Below are positions 21,313-24,153 of a stretch of DNA of 24,153 nucleotides, piece by piece (the first letter of the stretch is position 1; the number at the start of each line of letters is the position of its first letter). Position numbers and translations under genes: made by a program. The notes under the pieces are model-generated. The model did no database searches, was not told the origin of the DNA, and saw only the letters and a program-made list of their open reading frames with translations. The stretch spans positions 1 through 24,153 of the forward strand of contig JBMNUI010000028.1 in NCBI GenBank assembly GCA_050946195.1, given 5' to 3'. This stretch comes from UMGS1002 sp050946195. GTDB lineage: Bacteria; Bacillota; Clostridia; Oscillospirales; CAG-272.

Positions 21313-22938
21313 ATGGCTAAGCAGTTACTCTACGGAATCGAAGCAAGGAACGCTCTGCTCCGCGGCGTCGACAAGCTTGCCGACACGGTAAAAATCACCC
21401 TCGGGCCGAAGGGCAGGAACGTAATTCTTGATAAAAAATACGGATCCCCGCTGGTCACCAACGACGGCGTGACAATCGCCAAGGAAATCGAGCTTGAGGA
21501 CGAAGTTGAAAACATGGGCGCCCAGATCATCAAGGAGGTCGCCACAAAGACCAACGATGTTGCCGGCGACGGCACGACCACTGCTACCCTGCTTGCGCAG
21601 GCATTCATCCGCGAGGGCATGAAGAACGTGACCGCCGGCGCCAATCCGATGATTATCCGCAAGGGCATCAAGAAGGCGGTTGACCACGCGGTCGAGTGCC
21701 TGATTGCCAACTCCAAGCCGGTCAACGGCTCTGAGGACATCGCCAGAGTCGGTACAATTGCATCATCCGACGAGGTTATAGGCAGGCTGATTGCCGATGC
21801 GATGCAGAAGGTCACCAACGACGGCGTTATCACGGTTGAGGAGTCAAAGTCAGCCGACACCTATTGCGAGGTTGTCGAGGGCATGCAGTTTGACCGCGGA
21901 TACCTCTCGCCCTACATGGCCACCGACATGGAGAAGATGGAGGCCGTACTTGACGACCCGCTTATTCTCATAACCGACAAGAAAATTTCAAATGTTCAGG
22001 AAATCCTCCCCTTGCTTGAGCAGGTGGTACAGGTCGGCAAGAAACTGCTGATAATCGCCGAGGACGTCGAGGGCGAAGCCCTGACTACGCTGGTGCTCAA
22101 CAAGCTGCGCGGAACATTTATCTGCGTTGCGGTCAAGGCACCCGGCTTCGGCGACCGCCGCAAGGAAATGCTGCGTGACATCGCGGTCCTCACCGGCGGC
22201 GAGGTTATCTCCTCCGAGATTGGCCTTGAGCTCAAGGAAGCCAGACTTGATCAGCTCGGCCGTGCAAGACAGGTTAAGGTCAACAAAGAAAACACAATTA
22301 TTGTGGGTGGAGCCGGCGACCCGGCAGACATCAAGGCGCGTATTGCCCAGATCAAGGCCGCAATTGAAACCACAACCTCCGACTTCGACCGCGAAAAGCT
22401 TCAGGAGCGCCTTGCCAAGCTCTCGGGCGGCGTAGCCGTGATTAAGGTCGGTGCCGCTACCGAGGCCGAAATGAAGGAAAAGAAACTCCGCATCGAGGAC
22501 GCTCTCAACGCTACCCGCGCCGCGGTTGAGGAGGGTATCGTTCCGGGCGGCGGAATCGCATACCTCAATATCATAAACGAAGTCGCCAAGCTCGTCGATA
22601 CCGTCGAGGGCGACGAGAAGACCGGCGTGAAGATTGTCGTCCGGGCGCTTGAGGAACCTGCACGTCAGATTGCCATCAACGCAGGCTTTGACGGCAGCGT
22701 TGTGGTCGACAAGATTATGAGCAGCGGCAAGATGAGTTATGGCTTTGACGCATACAACGAAACCTACTGCGACATGATGGCTGCCGGCATTGTCGACCCG
22801 ACCAAGGTTGCCCGCTCGGCCCTGCAGAACGCTGCCTCAATCGCCAGCATCTTCCTCACCACCGAAGCGCTTGTAGCCGAGATAAAGGAAATAAATCCCG
22901 CTCCTGCTCCCGGCGCCGGCATGAACGATATGTATTGA
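21313..22938 (+). CDS. groEL: Chaperonin GroEL
   Basis: 541-aa Hsp60 chaperonin, a tetradecameric ATP-driven protein-folding machine that works with GroES. Hallmarks seen are KITLGPKGRNVILDKKYGSP, the ATP-site GDGTTTATLLAQA (about residues 86-98), the RGYLSPYMATD and AVKAPGFGDRRKEML blocks of the apical domain, and the equatorial return DALNATRAAVEEGIVPGGGIAYL. The C-terminal tail ends PAPAPGAGMNDMY instead of the usual GGM repeats, though still rich in Pro/Gly/Ala. GGAGG lies 10 bases before ATG 21313. It is co-transcribed with groES and followed by a terminator. Confidence 0.98.
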   Translation: MAKQLLYGIEARNALLRGVDKLADTVKITLGPKGRNVILDKKYGSPLVTNDGVTIAKEIELEDEVENMGAQIIKEVATKTNDVAGDGTTTATLLAQAFIREGMKNVTAGANPMIIRKGIKKAVDHAVECLIANSKPVNGSEDIARVGTIASSDEVIGRLIADAMQKVTNDGVITVEESKSADTYCEVVEGMQFDRGYLSPYMATDMEKMEAVLDDPLILITDKKISNVQEILPLLEQVVQVGKKLLIIAEDVEGEALTTLVLNKLRGTFICVAVKAPGFGDRRKEMLRDIAVLTGGEVISSEIGLELKEARLDQLGRARQVKVNKENTIIVGGAGDPADIKARIAQIKAAIETTTSDFDREKLQERLAKLSGGVAVIKVGAATEAEMKEKKLRIEDALNATRAAVEEGIVPGGGIAYLNIINEVAKLVDTVEGDEKTGVKIVVRALEEPARQIAINAGFDGSVVVDKIMSSGKMSYGFDAYNETYCDMMAAGIVDPTKVARSALQNAASIASIFLTTEALVAEIKEINPAPAPGAGMNDMY

Positions 22939-22952
22939 TACAAAAAAGATAT

Positions 22953-22985
22953 AAAAACGCTCCCGGCCACACCGGGGGCGTTTTT
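22953..22985 (+). terminator. Intrinsic terminator of groESL
   Basis: A stem formed by AACGCTCCCGG and CCGGGGGCGTT (one G-T mismatch) with a 5-base loop and flanking A and T runs, ending in GTTTTTG. It lies 15 bases after the groEL stop. Confidence 0.85.
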
Positions 22986-23117
22986 GTGTTCGTAACGGCT
23001 TTGTTCCGCATTTTTAGGAATTATTTTTACTGAGGCGGAAACCTGACATAATAAGTATATCGGAATACTGCAAGACCGCCGATTTTCCGAAACTCTGGCG
23101 CGGGAAGGAGCTGAGCT

Positions 23118-24153
23118 ATGAAAAACTTCGATAATCTCAGAGAGCTGCTCGACGAAAAAAAATATGCAAACCTCATGCAGGAGCTTGACAAGCTCTACCC
23201 TGCCGACGCCGCCGAGTTCCTCTCGAGCCTGCCGTTGTCGCAGCAGCCCGCGGTTTTCAGGATGCTCAAAAAGGACACAGCCGCCGAAATATTCGCAGAG
23301 CTCGACAACGACGACAAAGAGCGGATAATCGCCGCGCTGACCGACAGCGAACTGAACCAGATAACCGAGGAGCTGTTCACCGACGACGTGGTCGATATGC
23401 TCGAGGAGTTGCCGGCCAATGTGGTAAAGCGGGTGCTGCAGAACATCTCGCCTGAAACCCGGGCTACAATCAACAGATTCTTAGCCTACCCCGAGGGCAG
23501 CGCCGGAAGTGTCATGACCTCAGAGTACGCGACCCTTAAGGGCGAGATGACGGTGAACGAGGCAACAGCACACATCCGGCAAACCGGCTACGACAAAGAA
23601 ACGGTTTACACGCTCTATGTCATCGACAGCGGCAGAAAGCTGATAGGCACGCTTGAGCTCAGCGACCTGCTCTTCGGCGACCCTGAGGAGAAAATCAAAA
23701 ATCTTATGGACCCCGACCCTGCCTCGGTACTGACCACCGACGACCGGGAAACTGCCGCCATGCTCATAGCAAAATACGACCTTCTGGCCTTGCCGGTGGT
23801 CGACAGCGAGGGCAGGCTGGTCGGCATTGTGACGGTCGACGACGCCATGGATGTGCTTGAAAACGAGGCCACCGAGGACATCTCAAAGATGGCGGCAGTC
23901 ACCCCGGCGGACAAGCCGTACCTGAAAACCGGCGCCATATCAATATTCAAAAAGCGCATACCCTGGCTGCTGCTCCTTATGGTCTCGGCAACCTTTACCG
24001 GCAAAATAATCATGCATTACGAAAACGCACTCGGGCTATATGTCATTCTCACCGCCTTTATCCCGATGCTCATGAATACCGGCGGAAACGCCGGCTCGCA
24101 GGCTTCGGTGACAATCATCCGCAGCATATCGCTCGGAGAGGTCGAATTTAAGA
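23118..24153 (+). CDS. mgtE: Magnesium transporter MgtE, partial (3' end outside window)
   Basis: The first 345 residues of a homodimeric Mg2+ channel-type transporter. Residues 1-125 are the Mg2+-sensing N domain (helical, LYPADAAEFLSSLP), 130-250 hold two CBS domains (GSAGSVMTSEYATL; VYTLYVIDSGRKLIGTLELSDLL; LLALPVVDSEGRLVGIVTVDDAMDVL), and about 275 onward begins the membrane part with RIPWLLLLMVSATFTG. The pore motif PMLMNTGGNAGSQAS (316-330) is present. ATG 23118 has AAGGAG seven bases before. The upstream 130 bases contain only a weak promoter-like pair (TTTTAC, 16 bases, CATAAT, 23025-23052); no M-box Mg2+ riboswitch was recognised. The protein continues beyond the window. Confidence 0.96.
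   Translation, partial: MKNFDNLRELLDEKKYANLMQELDKLYPADAAEFLSSLPLSQQPAVFRMLKKDTAAEIFAELDNDDKERIIAALTDSELNQITEELFTDDVVDMLEELPANVVKRVLQNISPETRATINRFLAYPEGSAGSVMTSEYATLKGEMTVNEATAHIRQTGYDKETVYTLYVIDSGRKLIGTLELSDLLFGDPEEKIKNLMDPDPASVLTTDDRETAAMLIAKYDLLALPVVDSEGRLVGIVTVDDAMDVLENEATEDISKMAAVTPADKPYLKTGAISIFKKRIPWLLLLMVSATFTGKIIMHYENALGLYVILTAFIPMLMNTGGNAGSQASVTIIRSISLGEVEFK

Noticed and set aside
22990..23117. M-box magnesium riboswitch before mgtE
   Set aside because: The interval is only about 130 bases and contains no M-box signature.

Overview
The window looks like the chromosome of an endospore-forming clostridial Firmicute (Clostridia, possibly the Oscillospiraceae and relatives). The evidence is a complete eight-gene spoIIIA operon, a SigH-like sigma factor, a CIRCE-type heat-shock operator in front of groESL, SD sites of the GGAGG type, and several Clostridia-typical conserved families (DUF4364, CxxC-x17-CxxC zinc ribbon, PRK06851-type ATPase, TmcAL). 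Genus cannot be read from the sequence alone. Most of the window is a moderately GC-rich core-genome stretch. The first 1.4 kb looks different.

Layout. 1-1384: a mosaic of broken pieces on the minus strand: an Xre regulator whose C-terminus departs from its family, a 41-codon start of an McrB-like protein, and an ABC solute-binding protein that has lost its signal peptide and N-terminus and runs off the window. 1500-1665: three stacked hairpins that insulate this from the tmRNA gene. 1700-3582: trans-translation block, with ssrA (tag ANDRVALAA), nitroreductase, DUF2087 protein and smpB all on the minus strand; the three protein genes form an operon starting at smpB. 3600-5019: an Xre/TPR regulator with a lipoprotein gene 3 bases behind it, divergent from a TraX-like membrane protein (5136-5900). 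5963-8617: tmcAL and ackA, divergently transcribed and both acetate-dependent. 8677-9726: an ATPase with two P-loop-like halves, the second lacking its Walker A motif. 9794-14753: spoIIIAA-AH. 14912-15702: glycerophosphodiester phosphodiesterase. 15816-17872: zinc-ribbon protein, sigma factor with a short overlapping upstream ORF, and DUF4364 protein. 17882-20586: homoserine dehydrogenase converging on an alanine/glycine symporter. 20872-22985: groES-groEL under CIRCE. 23118-end: mgtE, cut by the window edge.

How the genes relate. SmpB and tmRNA jointly rescue stalled ribosomes and lie within 2 kb of each other. SpoIIIAA-AH build the mother-cell side of the forespore feeding channel. GroES and GroEL form one chaperonin. 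TmcAL uses acetate to make ac4C34 in tRNA-Met, and AckA interconverts acetate and acetyl phosphate, so the divergent pair shares a metabolite. The rest are single housekeeping functions.

I did not find a clearly new multi-gene system. The items most worth a second look are the fragment mosaic beside ssrA, the degenerate second half of the PRK06851-type ATPase, the 15-codon ORF overlapping the sigma factor start, the SD/start mismatch in front of the TraX-like gene, and the long, potentially structured leader of the symporter gene. No tRNA, rRNA, CRISPR array, transposase or integrase was seen.
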